The notes under the pieces were generated by a model that ran no database searches, was not told the origin of the DNA, and was given only the letters and a program-made list of their open reading frames with translations. From a virus: DNA of 64,000 bases. The stretch spans positions 1-64,000 of IMG/VR virus record IMGVR_UViG_3300043427_003242; one strand, 5' to 3'. Made by a program: the position numbers and the translations under genes. Below, piece after piece: positions 8,061 through 16,159 of this stretch (within the stretch, counting starts at the first letter, position 1; each line of letters starts with the position of its first letter).

Positions 8061-8788
8061 AAATTGCAGTAACTTTTTGGGGCACACAAAAATATATTGA
8101 GTTTCTTCCTAAATGGTATGAAAGACTTGAAACTTATTTTGTACCTGATATTGAGAAAACTTATTTTGTTTTTACTGATGGTGATTTGGAAGGATCACCT
8201 GACAATATAGTCAAAATAGAAATACCTCATTATGGATTTCCGACTACCTATCATAAAACTTTTGAAGAAATGTTAAAGTTAAAGAATAAAGTAGTTGGTT
8301 ATGACTGGTTAATTTCTGTTGATGCAGATCTTTATGCTTGGTGTGATATAAATTACTCTGAATTTTTTGATGATACAAAAAAATATTTTGGAGTTCATCA
8401 TCCTTGTCACTTTCTTGAATTCCCTCCCCACAATCAATATCCAGGATCTTTCGACGTAAATCCACTGTCCAACTCTTGTATTGATGAAGATATTATGAAT
8501 ATGTCTGTGTACTATCAAGGATGTTTGTGGGGAGGAAAAGTTCCTGCAATATTTGATATGATGGAGCAAATAGATAAATGGACTAAGGATGATCTTGACA
8601 AAAGTATTCAAGCGAGATATTATGAAGAGAGTTATATGAATCGTTGGTTTTTATCTCATAAAGATGAAGTACATACTTTGTCCCCTTCTTTTGCATATCC
8701 TCAGTTATTTGAGCAGTATTGTAATTTTGAGAAAAAAATGGTTCATCTTGCTAAGGACAATAAATCACTAGACAATAATCAATGGTAA
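8057..8788 (+). CDS. GT6 family glycosyltransferase (ABO-type fold)
   Basis: 243 residues from the ATG that overlaps the previous stop; an upstream in-frame TTG is ignored. It fits GT6, the family of the human ABO transferases: YFVFTD strand, SVDADLYA (residues 87-93, a retained DxD metal site), HHPCHFLEFPP, YYQGCLWGGKVPAIFDMM (donor/acceptor block) and YEESYMNRWFL, the counterpart of the family HDESHLN motif containing the catalytic acid. GT6 enzymes add alpha-1,3-linked Gal or GalNAc, usually to a fucosylated galactose. GT6 members have been reported from bacteria and a cyanophage. The GT11 gene two positions upstream could make the acceptor. Confidence 0.8.
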   Translation: MKIAVTFWGTQKYIEFLPKWYERLETYFVPDIEKTYFVFTDGDLEGSPDNIVKIEIPHYGFPTTYHKTFEEMLKLKNKVVGYDWLISVDADLYAWCDINYSEFFDDTKKYFGVHHPCHFLEFPPHNQYPGSFDVNPLSNSCIDEDIMNMSVYYQGCLWGGKVPAIFDMMEQIDKWTKDDLDKSIQARYYEESYMNRWFLSHKDEVHTLSPSFAYPQLFEQYCNFEKKMVHLAKDNKSLDNNQW

Positions 8789-8789
8789 T

Positions 8790-9554
8790 ATGAGAGTTAA
8801 TATTTATTATCACATTTGGTCTCCTGCGGATACTGACTTGTGGAAAATTTTAATTGATGAGCAAATAAAAAGACTTTATAGAAGTGGGTTAACTGATATT
8901 GCAACCATAAAATGTGCTATCAATGGACCACAAGCTTCTAGGATTAAACAATTTGTTTCTTTGTATGACTGGATTGATATCATTGATTGTAGGGACAATG
9001 ATGATGAGTATGAAGGATTTACACTTAAGCATCTTTATGAAGATTGTGTAAATGATCGGGCCCATAAGGTAATGTACTTTCACACTAAAGGTATTAGTCA
9101 TATGTGTGGTGTGCGAGATCATTACTCTGATCGTAAAGTGAGGGCAATAAATAGTTGGAGACACCTCATGGAGTGGGGTTGTATTGACAAATGGAAAGAA
9201 AATCTAGATAAACTAGATCACTATCAAGTATCTGGAGTTAATTATTGCCTAGATCCATGGCCACATATGAGTGGCAATTTTTGGTGGGCAAGAGCAGATT
9301 ATATTTCAACCCTTCAACATCCAACTAAACAGGCATTTCAAAGAGAATCGCAAGACTTTGGGCCTATTGAAAGAATGAATTTTGAAAAATGGATAGGTAT
9401 GAAAGACCCATCTGTTTTTAGTTTTTATAATCCACCTTTTAGTTACGACTTCAAAGATATGATACCTGATGTACAACCTACTCCACCAGGAGAACCTCAC
9501 TGGTTTTGGTTATATCGCGACGACATTCATCCACATTATTTGAAAGATTCATGA
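8790..9554 (+). CDS. putative glycosyltransferase (uncharacterised)
   Basis: 254 residues, one base after the previous stop. VMYFHTKGISHM and PHMSGNFWWARADYI resemble blocks in poorly described viral and bacterial glycan-cassette proteins (YFHTKG and SGNFWWA types). No clear DxD; DNDDEYEG near residue 70 is acidic. The next gene starts in its last codons (ATGA). Glycosyltransferase assignment rests on these motifs and position, so it is tentative. Confidence 0.5.
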   Translation: MRVNIYYHIWSPADTDLWKILIDEQIKRLYRSGLTDIATIKCAINGPQASRIKQFVSLYDWIDIIDCRDNDDEYEGFTLKHLYEDCVNDRAHKVMYFHTKGISHMCGVRDHYSDRKVRAINSWRHLMEWGCIDKWKENLDKLDHYQVSGVNYCLDPWPHMSGNFWWARADYISTLQHPTKQAFQRESQDFGPIERMNFEKWIGMKDPSVFSFYNPPFSYDFKDMIPDVQPTPPGEPHWFWLYRDDIHPHYLKDS

Positions 9555-10279
9555 GTACAAAATTTGGTTGTTTTCATACCGTCTATGAAAATAAGAGAGC
9601 TACAGAATTTATTCTTCAAGAATTTAGAAAATTTCATCCGAATGAACCATATACTATTTGTTGTGATGGTGGAGTAGATTATTCTGATCTTGCTGAAAAA
9701 TATAATTGTAATTACGTTCATTCTTATATGAGAATTGGACGTAGAAATTCTGGACACCCATCAGGAGTTTATGGATTTACTAAAGATGAGAGTCTTCATT
9801 GGATTCATATGTTTAGAGAAGCAGCAAGATATGTGAAATCTCAGGGAGGAAGTCATATGATTATGATGGAAGATGATGTTTTAACTCAAAAAGAGGTTAA
9901 GATTGATCCTACTTGGGAATGTGCAGGATTTGATGTTCCAGGAAATAAAATAGAACCAAGTCTACTTCAGTATATTAAAGCAAAATACAATGCCAATCCT
10001 AACGTGGACTGGTATGGTGCTGGTGGTGGTAGTATATACAATATCAATACATTTCTTGATAATTATCATACAATTTATGATTTTATTGATTATGATTTTG
10101 ATTATATTTTAAAATTTCTTGATTATAGATTTGGTTGGTTAGACTTGTATATGCAAATTGTATATTTTATTTTGGGTAAAGAATATTCAATTAATACCAA
10201 TTTAACAGAAGTTTGGAAAACTCCAAATTTTCGTAATACTGACTTTGCACTTGTTCATGCGTATAAGGAGCTTTACTGA
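9551..10279 (+). CDS. putative GT-A type glycosyltransferase
   Basis: About 242 residues from the ATG that overlaps the upstream stop. MIMMEDDVLT near residue 100 is the acidic metal-binding motif of GT-A glycosyltransferases, preceded by a donor-binding-like half (YTICCDGGVDYSDLAEKY). WYGAGGGSIYNINTFLDNY could be the acceptor region. The C-terminal third is rich in Tyr, Asp and Phe. The stop overlaps the next start (TGATG), with AAGGAG upstream of that start as a ribosome site. Confidence 0.6.
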   Translation: MSTKFGCFHTVYENKRATEFILQEFRKFHPNEPYTICCDGGVDYSDLAEKYNCNYVHSYMRIGRRNSGHPSGVYGFTKDESLHWIHMFREAARYVKSQGGSHMIMMEDDVLTQKEVKIDPTWECAGFDVPGNKIEPSLLQYIKAKYNANPNVDWYGAGGGSIYNINTFLDNYHTIYDFIDYDFDYILKFLDYRFGWLDLYMQIVYFILGKEYSINTNLTEVWKTPNFRNTDFALVHAYKELY

Positions 10280-11256
10280 TGAAATTAGCGTTGATTGGCC
10301 CTGGGATTATGCCTATTCCTCCTGATGGTTGGGGTGCTGTCGAAAGTTTAATTTGGGACTATGCACTAGAACTTGATGAGTTGGGTCATGAAGGTACTAT
10401 TATTAATACTCCTAATTGGGATGAAATTATTAAATATTTGAATGAAGATAATTATGAATTCGCTCATCTTCATTATGATGTATTCCATCCAATTATGGAT
10501 ATGATATCCGAAGAAACTAATATTTCAAAATTAGCTATTAGTAGTCATTATCCATATATTGATCAACCACATATGCACCGCCGCGATGGTTATGATCGCA
10601 CTTTTGATTGGATTATTAATAATAAAAAATATTATATCTTCTGCATCTCCAAAAAAGATTTTAATACATTTAAAAACGCAGGTGCTGATGAAAGTAGATT
10701 ACTTCTTTCTGAAAATGGTGCAAATCATAAGAGATTTACTTATCGAACCGATGCAGTAAAACCAGATCGTTCTCTGTATTTGGGTCAAATTTATCATAGA
10801 AAAAAACAATGGTTGTATCAATCAATTGATTCGATTGATTATGTCGGGCAAAATACTGGTGCCACCGCATTTGACCCAAGTATTAATTATCTTGGAGAAT
10901 GGAGTGACGAATATAAGAGAGAACATTTTACTGATTATGGTAATCTCGTTCTTCTTTCTGATGGAGAAAATGGAACGCCTTTGGTTGTGAAAGAAGCAAT
11001 GGTAAATGGACTAGGTGTGGTAATTTCAAAATATGCTGCACATGATCTCCCAGAAGGGTTACCATTTGTAACAGTAATTCCTGATGATAAACTTGAAGAT
11101 ATTTCTTATGTTGAGGAAAAGATTAAAGAAAATCGTGAGATATCTGTGAGTATGAGAGATGAAATTCGTGAATTTGCAATTGATAATTTTTCTTGGGAAA
11201 GTCTTGTAAAATTATATGCTGAAAATATTGAAAAATTAGAAGCAAATGCGAATTAG
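10279..11256 (+). CDS. GT4-like glycosyltransferase (first of a tandem pair)
   Basis: 325 residues. IPPDGWGAVESLIWDYALEL is the donor-loop region typical of GT-B/GT4 enzymes; LSENGANHKRF marks the interdomain region (usual form NGxD) and LLSDGENGTPLVVKEAMVNGLGVVIS corresponds to the family ExxxxE-type nucleotide-sugar motif. About 325 residues is short for GT4 (350-400). The next gene is clearly a paralogue (IPPIGWGAVESLIWD, NPNGVNCKLF, LLSDGEAHPLVCLEAFSAG), so this is a local duplication. The 3' end overlaps that gene by 11 bases. Confidence 0.75.
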   Translation: MKLALIGPGIMPIPPDGWGAVESLIWDYALELDELGHEGTIINTPNWDEIIKYLNEDNYEFAHLHYDVFHPIMDMISEETNISKLAISSHYPYIDQPHMHRRDGYDRTFDWIINNKKYYIFCISKKDFNTFKNAGADESRLLLSENGANHKRFTYRTDAVKPDRSLYLGQIYHRKKQWLYQSIDSIDYVGQNTGATAFDPSINYLGEWSDEYKREHFTDYGNLVLLSDGENGTPLVVKEAMVNGLGVVISKYAAHDLPEGLPFVTVIPDDKLEDISYVEEKIKENREISVSMRDEIREFAIDNFSWESLVKLYAENIEKLEANAN

Positions 11257-12190
11257 TATTATTGGACCAGCACTTCCTATTCCTCCAATTGGGTGGGGTG
11301 CTGTTGAAAGTTTAATTTGGGATATGAAAATGACCTTAGAAGAAATGGGTCATGAAGTTCAAATTATTAATATTGGTGATCCCTATCAAATTATCAATAT
11401 GATTAACCAATTTCGTCCTGATTTTGTTCATATTAATTATGATGATTGGGTTCCAATCTATGAATTTATTCAGTATCCTTGTGCAGTCACTACGCACTTT
11501 GCTTATATTGAACGACCCGAATTAATGGGTGGTTATAAGGAAAGAGTATTTGATCATTTCTCTAGAATTAAACCAAATGTCTTTGGGTTGTCTGTAGGAA
11601 TTAATAAAATTTATAAAGACCTTGCTGATATTCCAGATGAAAGACTCTATTTAAATCCAAATGGAGTTAACTGTAAATTATTTGAAATAACCGATAAACC
11701 AACTTATCCTGATAGATCAATCTATCTTGCAAAAATAGATTATAGAAAACGTCAATTTCTTTTTCAGGATATTGAATCTGTTTGGTATGCTGGAAATATT
11801 GCTGACGCTAGATTTGATGTTAAAAAAAATTATCTTGGCGAATGGTCTAAAGATGATGTTCATAAAAAATTAACTCAATATGCAAATCTTATCTTACTTT
11901 CTGATGGTGAGGCACATCCATTAGTTTGTCTTGAAGCATTTTCTGCGGGCCTTGGTGTTGTTGTAAGTGAATGGGCAACTGCTAATTTGGATTTAAATAA
12001 TAAATTTATTAGTGTTATACCTGAAGAAAAAATTAATGATATAAAATTTGTAGAAAATGTTATATCTGAAAATAGAAAATATTCCATAAACAATCGTCAA
12101 GAAATTATTAACTATGCAAAAGAGTTTGAATGGTGTAGAATGTTAGAAAATTACTATCTGCCAAATATTCAGCAAGTTATCGATGGATAA
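11246..12190 (+). CDS. GT4-like glycosyltransferase (second of a tandem pair)
   Basis: 314 residues, colinear with the upstream GT4 gene over its whole length. IPPIGWGAVESLIWD, LYLNPNGVNCKLF and ILLSDGEAHPLVCLEAFSAGLGVVVSEWA are the shared blocks; SDGEAHPLVCLEA is nearer the canonical GT4 E-x7-E motif than its partner's version, so this copy may be the more conventional enzyme. Divergence between the copies suggests different acceptors rather than redundancy. Starts inside the previous gene and overlaps the next by 8 bases. Confidence 0.75.
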   Translation: MRISIIGPALPIPPIGWGAVESLIWDMKMTLEEMGHEVQIINIGDPYQIINMINQFRPDFVHINYDDWVPIYEFIQYPCAVTTHFAYIERPELMGGYKERVFDHFSRIKPNVFGLSVGINKIYKDLADIPDERLYLNPNGVNCKLFEITDKPTYPDRSIYLAKIDYRKRQFLFQDIESVWYAGNIADARFDVKKNYLGEWSKDDVHKKLTQYANLILLSDGEAHPLVCLEAFSAGLGVVVSEWATANLDLNNKFISVIPEEKINDIKFVENVISENRKYSINNRQEIINYAKEFEWCRMLENYYLPNIQQVIDG

Positions 12191-12977
12191 AAATAAATCA
12201 GTATATAAACTTAAAAACTTTGGTCCAATATATTATCTCAATCTGGACGGACAACCAGAAAGAAAACAATATATGGAGGATCAATTTAAGTATTGGGAAC
12301 TTGAAAATTATACACGTATCTCTGCATATGATGGTCGTGAAGATGATCTAAGTGGTATTATCAAAGGTAAGTATCCTGATATGATGAGCTCTGGTGAAAT
12401 TGGTTGTGTAACATCTCATCTTAAGGCAATCAAATACTGGTATGAGACTTCTGATAGTCCTTATGCAATTATTATGGAAGATGATTGCAATATTGATATT
12501 GCAAGATATTGGAATTTTGCTTGGCAGGATTTTATTGCAAGAGCTCCTTATGCTTGGGATGTAATTCAACTTGCAATCATTTGTACTGGAGATATTCATG
12601 TTCCAGTTCATACAAGATTTGTAAATGATTTTTCAACTGCTTGTTATGTAATTACTAGGCATCATGCAGAAAAACTTATTAGGAATCATATTCGTGGAGA
12701 TAAGTATAAACTGGATAATGGAGTTAAACCAAGACCAGTTGCTGATGATTTGATTTACAATTCAGGAGTAACTTATGCAACTCCGTTATTCCTTTATAAG
12801 ATTGAACTTGGTTCTTCAATTCATCCTGAACATATAGATGTTTTTCATAAAAATAGTCACGATGCAATACTTGGGTTCTGGTCTCAAAAAGGTTCTGAAT
12901 TGACAATAGATCAAATTACAGAGTATAATCCATACCTTGGTAGAGTATCGGAATCATCTTCTCAACAAAGCACTTGA
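12183..12977 (+). CDS. GT25 family glycosyltransferase
   Basis: 264 residues. YYLNLDGQPERKQYMEDQF is the GT25 (LPS beta-galactosyltransferase type) N-terminal signature, followed by GEIGCVTSHLKAI, the acidic IIMEDDC and the C-terminal VADDLIYNSG. GT25 enzymes transfer galactose or glucose in lipooligosaccharide synthesis. It is the last gene of the sugar cassette; the porin promoter starts inside its final codons. The C-terminus is Ser/Gln-rich. Confidence 0.8.
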   Translation: MDKNKSVYKLKNFGPIYYLNLDGQPERKQYMEDQFKYWELENYTRISAYDGREDDLSGIIKGKYPDMMSSGEIGCVTSHLKAIKYWYETSDSPYAIIMEDDCNIDIARYWNFAWQDFIARAPYAWDVIQLAIICTGDIHVPVHTRFVNDFSTACYVITRHHAEKLIRNHIRGDKYKLDNGVKPRPVADDLIYNSGVTYATPLFLYKIELGSSIHPEHIDVFHKNSHDAILGFWSQKGSELTIDQITEYNPYLGRVSESSSQQST

Positions 12978-13002
12978 CAAGACTGAAGTTACCGACTATA
13001 CT
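12974..13002 (+). promoter_or_regulatory. sigma70-type promoter of the porin gene
   Basis: TTGACA and TATACT with exactly 17 bases between. The -35 overlaps the stop codon of the GT25 gene. A second -10-like TATAAT (13025-13030) without a -35 and CTTAACAC (13032-13039), similar to a PHO-box half-site, lie between it and the start codon. Confidence 0.7.
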
Positions 13003-13065
13003 AAATACGTTGTTGAGAATTAGTTATAATTCTTAACACTTGTCGTTTAACAAAAAAACACATTT

Positions 13066-14547
13066 ATGAATTTTCTCAAACAACTGATGCTCGTGCCTGT
13101 TGCACTGGGTCTTGTTGCTCCTGCGGTGAATGCTGCAGAACTCAATATTGAGGATGTCAACAAGTATGCCTCTGCTGCCCAGGTTACTAGCATTACACAA
13201 TTTACTGATGTTCAACCTTCTGATTGGGCATATCAGGCACTCAGCAATCTTGTAGAGCGTTATGGTTGCGTTGCTGGTTATCCTAATGGCACTTTTGTTG
13301 GTGGCCAGGCAATGACCCGTTATGAAGCAGCTGCTCTTCTGAATGCTTGCTTGGATCGTGTAACTGAAACTACAGATGAACTTCGGAAACTGCTGGACGA
13401 ATTCAAGAGTGAACTTGCCGTACTCAAGGGTCGTGTTGATGGTCTGGAAAATCGTGTTGGAAACTTGGAAGCAACACAATTCTCCACCACAACTAAACTC
13501 AAGGGTGAGGTAAACTTTGTTCTTGGTGGAGTTCCTGGTCTTGAAACTAACAAAGGTGTCGATGTGGGTAATACTGCATTTAATTATGATGTTCGTCTGA
13601 ACTTTGATACCTCGTTCACTGGTAAGGACCTGCTCCGCACTCGTCTGCGTTCCGGTAACTTCAGTAGCGATCCTTTTGGTTCCAGTTCTTCTCTGTTCAA
13701 ACTTGATAAGGCAGAATCCCTTGCTGATCAGGTTACAATTGACCGTCTTTACTATCAGTTCCCAGTTAGTAAGAGTGTAACTCTGACTGCTGGTCCTCTG
13801 GTTCGTAACACGGAAATGGCTTGGGTTCCTTCTGCTTATAAGTCGGAAATCCTGGACTTCTTCCAACTTGGCGGTGCCTCTGGTGTTTATAACAAGGCAA
13901 CTGGTGCTGGTGTTGGTGCTCAGTGGAAGCAACCCACCAAGAAAGGTCAAGGTGGATTTGTTGCTGGTCTGAATTATGTTTCCCAAGATGGTGACAGTTC
14001 TCAGACAGGTGCATTCAACTCTGATTCTGGAATCAACCTCCTTGCTCAGGTTGGCTATCGTGCTCCTCAGTGGGGTGCTGCTGTTGCTTACCGTTATGGT
14101 ACTGAAGGCAGTCGTGTTCGTACCTTTAATGCCCTTGGAGGCGGTTCTGGTGCCCTTGCTGCTGGTCAGGAAAGCAATAGCGTTGCTCTGAATGCTTACT
14201 GGCAACCTTCTGAGAGTGGGTTTGTTCCTTCTATCTCAGCTGGTTATGGTTACAATGGTGTAAGTGGTGACGGTTCTAAGACTGGTGCTACCGATTCTGA
14301 TTCTTGGTTCGTTGGACTTCAGTGGTCTGATGTATTTGCTCAAGGTAATACCGCTGGTGTTGCCGTTGGTCAACCTGGTAATTCTGAATTCATTGGTGAT
14401 GATGCCACGATGCTTGAAATCTTCTATAAGTATCGTGTATCTGATAACATCAGCATCACTCCTGCTCTCTTCTATGTGAGCAACGACCAAAGGTTCCGAG
14501 GTGAATCTTCCTGGGGTGGAGTGGTTCAGACCAAGTTCACCTTCTGA
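13066..14547 (+). CDS. outer-membrane porin with SLH domain
   Basis: 493 residues. A signal peptide (MNFLKQLMLVPVALGLVAPAVNA, cut after ANA-like AxA) is followed by an SLH domain (FTDVQPSDWAYQALSNLVERYG, AGYPNGTFVGGQAMTRYEAAALLNACLD), a short coiled coil (residues ~105-140) and a beta-barrel of the cyanobacterial SomA/OprB type ending in Phe. Such porins span the cyanobacterial outer membrane and let small anions or metals through. Placed directly before pstS, as in other cyanophages, it probably helps phosphate uptake in the infected cell. Codon use is more GC-rich and host-like than in the sugar cassette, consistent with acquisition from a host. A long antisense frame over this gene is a compositional shadow. 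Confidence 0.88.
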   Translation: MNFLKQLMLVPVALGLVAPAVNAAELNIEDVNKYASAAQVTSITQFTDVQPSDWAYQALSNLVERYGCVAGYPNGTFVGGQAMTRYEAAALLNACLDRVTETTDELRKLLDEFKSELAVLKGRVDGLENRVGNLEATQFSTTTKLKGEVNFVLGGVPGLETNKGVDVGNTAFNYDVRLNFDTSFTGKDLLRTRLRSGNFSSDPFGSSSSLFKLDKAESLADQVTIDRLYYQFPVSKSVTLTAGPLVRNTEMAWVPSAYKSEILDFFQLGGASGVYNKATGAGVGAQWKQPTKKGQGGFVAGLNYVSQDGDSSQTGAFNSDSGINLLAQVGYRAPQWGAAVAYRYGTEGSRVRTFNALGGGSGALAAGQESNSVALNAYWQPSESGFVPSISAGYGYNGVSGDGSKTGATDSDSWFVGLQWSDVFAQGNTAGVAVGQPGNSEFIGDDATMLEIFYKYRVSDNISITPALFYVSNDQRFRGESSWGGVVQTKFTF

Positions 14548-14570
14548 TAAATTACTCATAATCTGAGTGA

Positions 14571-14597
14571 AAGCACCCATTCTTTGGGTGCTTTTTT
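14571..14597 (+). terminator. intrinsic terminator after the porin gene
   Basis: Nine-base stem AAGCACCCA/TGGGTGCTT, 5-nt loop, then a T run. Confidence 0.85.
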
Positions 14598-14610
14598 ATG
14601 TTATGAACTT

Positions 14611-14655
14611 CTTAACCAAATCTTAGTGGACTTATTTTTCATCTTCTCTTATGAT
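14611..14655 (+). promoter_or_regulatory. candidate PHO box and -10 upstream of pstS
   Basis: CTTAACCA (14611) and CTTAGTGG (14622) are 8-base direct repeats separated by 3 bases, the spacing of PhoB-type boxes, and a third CTTATTTT follows at 14631. TATGAT at 14650-14655 could be the -10; there is no good -35, as expected for an activator-dependent promoter. It suggests that host PhoB/PhoR turns on pstS under phosphate starvation, as reported for other cyanophages. Confidence 0.6.
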
Positions 14656-14691
14656 TTCTAAGAAGTCTATTTCACTTCTAAACAAATTTTT

Positions 14692-15657
14692 ATGAAACTT
14701 AAAAACCTTATTGCTGCTGGTCTAGTTGCTGCTCCTGTTGCGGCAATTGCCGGACCCCCTATTAATGGTGCTGGTGCAACCTTTCCTGCACCTCTCTATC
14801 AGCGTTGGTTCCAAGATTATGCACAATCATCTGGAAATCGTGTAAACTACCAGTCGGTTGGTTCTGGTGCTGGTGTCCGTCAATTCGTTGCGGGTACAGT
14901 TGACTTCGGAGCAACTGACGAACCTATCTCGTCAAAAGAGGCATCTAAAGTGAAGCGTGGTGTCGTTCAAATCCCTATGGTGGGTGGAACGATTGCGATT
15001 GCCTATAACAAAGCAGGATGCTCTCTGAAACTCACTCAGAAGCAAACTGTGGATATTTTCTCAGGTCGTATCCGTGATTGGAAGCAAGTTGGATGTGCTG
15101 CAGGTCCTATGACTGTTGTTCATCGTTCTGATGGTTCTGGAACTACTTTTGCATTCACTAACTCTCTGGATGCTTTTGGTGGTTGGAAACCTGGTGTAGG
15201 TAAGTCCGTCAATTGGCCCGTTGGTCTTGGTGGTAAAGGAAACGAAGGTGTCTCTGGAACAATTCGCCAAACTGCTGGTTCAATTGGTTATGTAAATACT
15301 GGATTTGTGAAGTCGAACAAACTGCAAGTTGCTGCTCTTCAAAATAAGGCAGGGCAGTTTGTTCTTCCTACTGCTAAGTCTGGTGCTATTGCTCTTAACT
15401 CCATTAAACTGGATGCAAATCTTGCTGGTGAAAATCCCAATCCTTCTGCCTCTGGTGCATATCCTATCTCCACTCTGACTTGGGTTCTTGCCTATAAGAC
15501 TGGTAATAGTGCTAGGAAAGCAGGTGATATTCAACAGGCACTCAACTATGCTCTGAGTGCAAAGGCACAAATGATTGCTGATGATTTGGGTTATGTTCCT
15601 CTTGCAGGTAGCATTCTTAATAAATCACGACTTGCCGTGAAGCGTATCGGTCAGTAA
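14692..15657 (+). CDS. pstS: phosphate ABC transporter substrate-binding protein
   Basis: 321 residues, normal PstS length. Signal peptide MKLKNLIAAGLVAAPVAAIA, then INGAGATFPAPLYQRW, YQSVGSGAGVRQF, VDFGATDEPIS, the phosphate-binding RSDGSGTTFAFTN and SIGYVNTGF. It binds phosphate in the periplasm and hands it to the host PstCAB importer; no pstC/A/B is present, so it works with host parts. A candidate PHO box precedes it and the porin gene lies upstream. More GC-rich than the sugar cassette. The terminator after it doubles as the hli promoter. Confidence 0.95.
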   Translation: MKLKNLIAAGLVAAPVAAIAGPPINGAGATFPAPLYQRWFQDYAQSSGNRVNYQSVGSGAGVRQFVAGTVDFGATDEPISSKEASKVKRGVVQIPMVGGTIAIAYNKAGCSLKLTQKQTVDIFSGRIRDWKQVGCAAGPMTVVHRSDGSGTTFAFTNSLDAFGGWKPGVGKSVNWPVGLGGKGNEGVSGTIRQTAGSIGYVNTGFVKSNKLQVAALQNKAGQFVLPTAKSGAIALNSIKLDANLAGENPNPSASGAYPISTLTWVLAYKTGNSARKAGDIQQALNYALSAKAQMIADDLGYVPLAGSILNKSRLAVKRIGQ

Positions 15658-15669
15658 ATTCTTACATAA

Positions 15670-15703
15670 GGGGCTTGACGCCCCTTTATTTTTCCTATAT
15701 AAT
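15670..15703 (+). promoter_or_regulatory. overlapping terminator and sigma70-type promoter
   Basis: Stem GGGGC/GCCCC with loop TTGAC and a T-rich tail ends pstS; the loop plus the next G is the -35 (TTGACG, 15675-15680), and TATAAT lies 17 bases on at 15698-15703, driving hli. Confidence 0.78.
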
Positions 15704-15730
15704 ATTGTTACAGTTCTTAATAAAACTAAA

Positions 15731-15940
15731 ATGACCGTTACAACAAATGAGCGTGGGCAGCAGAATATGTTTGCCAAAGAACCTCAGATGTATATCTCTC
15801 AGACTGATGCTGAGCGTTATGCACTTGAGACTTATGCTGAAAGAGCAGAGCGACTGAATGGCCGTACTGCGATGCTGGGATTCGTTGCAGCAATTATTTC
15901 TTATGCACTCACAGGCCACCTCTTCTTTGGTGTGATCTAA
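15731..15940 (+). CDS. hli: high-light-inducible protein
   Basis: 69 residues. AERLNGRTAMLGFVAAIISYALTG is the chlorophyll-binding ExxxxRxAM helix of Hli proteins (Glu, Asn and Arg present); the first 40 residues are a polar leader. Hli proteins sit in the thylakoid membrane and protect photosystems from excess light. Its own hybrid promoter lies just upstream, and the stop overlaps the next start (TAATG). Confidence 0.92.
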   Translation: MTVTTNERGQQNMFAKEPQMYISQTDAERYALETYAERAERLNGRTAMLGFVAAIISYALTGHLFFGVI

Positions 15941-16026
15941 TGAGCGAACTCATTTTTACTGTAACTAGTATTTCTTTTTTCGTGCTTCTTGCACATTCTG
16001 TCAATCAACTTTCTGAAACTTATTGA
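15940..16026 (+). CDS. 28-residue membrane peptide
   Basis: MSELIFTVTSISFFVLLAHS with an 8-residue polar tail: one short hydrophobic helix. Its ATG overlaps the hli stop (TAATG) and it ends 11 bases before the second hli gene, so it sits in a tight light-stress cluster. It lacks the Hli chlorophyll motif. It resembles a one-helix photosystem accessory peptide in size only. Tiny, so some chance of being spurious. Confidence 0.45.
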   Translation: MSELIFTVTSISFFVLLAHSVNQLSETY

Positions 16027-16037
16027 GGAAAAAAACA

Positions 16038-16148
16038 ATGTTTAACGAAAAGGCTGAGCGTATTAATGGTTGGTTTGCGATGATTGGTGTCGTCGCTGCT
16101 ATGGGTGCTTATGCACTGACTGGACAAATTATTCCTGGCGTATTCTGA
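16038..16148 (+). CDS. hli: second, minimal high-light-inducible protein
   Basis: 36 residues, MFNEKAERINGWFAMIGVVA then a glycine/alanine helix end. The ExxN(G)xxAM core is present, but Trp replaces the usual Arg. There is almost no N-terminal leader, as in the shortest phage Hli proteins. GAGG lies upstream. Its stop overlaps a TGATG with the peroxiredoxin reading frame. Confidence 0.82.
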   Translation: MFNEKAERINGWFAMIGVVAAMGAYALTGQIIPGVF

Positions 16149-16159
16149 TGGAGGGTATT

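Noticed and set aside
13033-14205. 390-codon open frame antisense to the porin
   Set aside because: It mirrors the porin gene over most of its length with no ribosome site, no plausible domain and composition set by the host-like codon use of the porin; the sense protein is clearly real.
16148-16159. ATG at 16148 as the peroxiredoxin start
   Set aside because: Possible through TGATG coupling, but GGAGG lies between it and the ATG at 16160 at the right distance for the latter; kept as an alternative.
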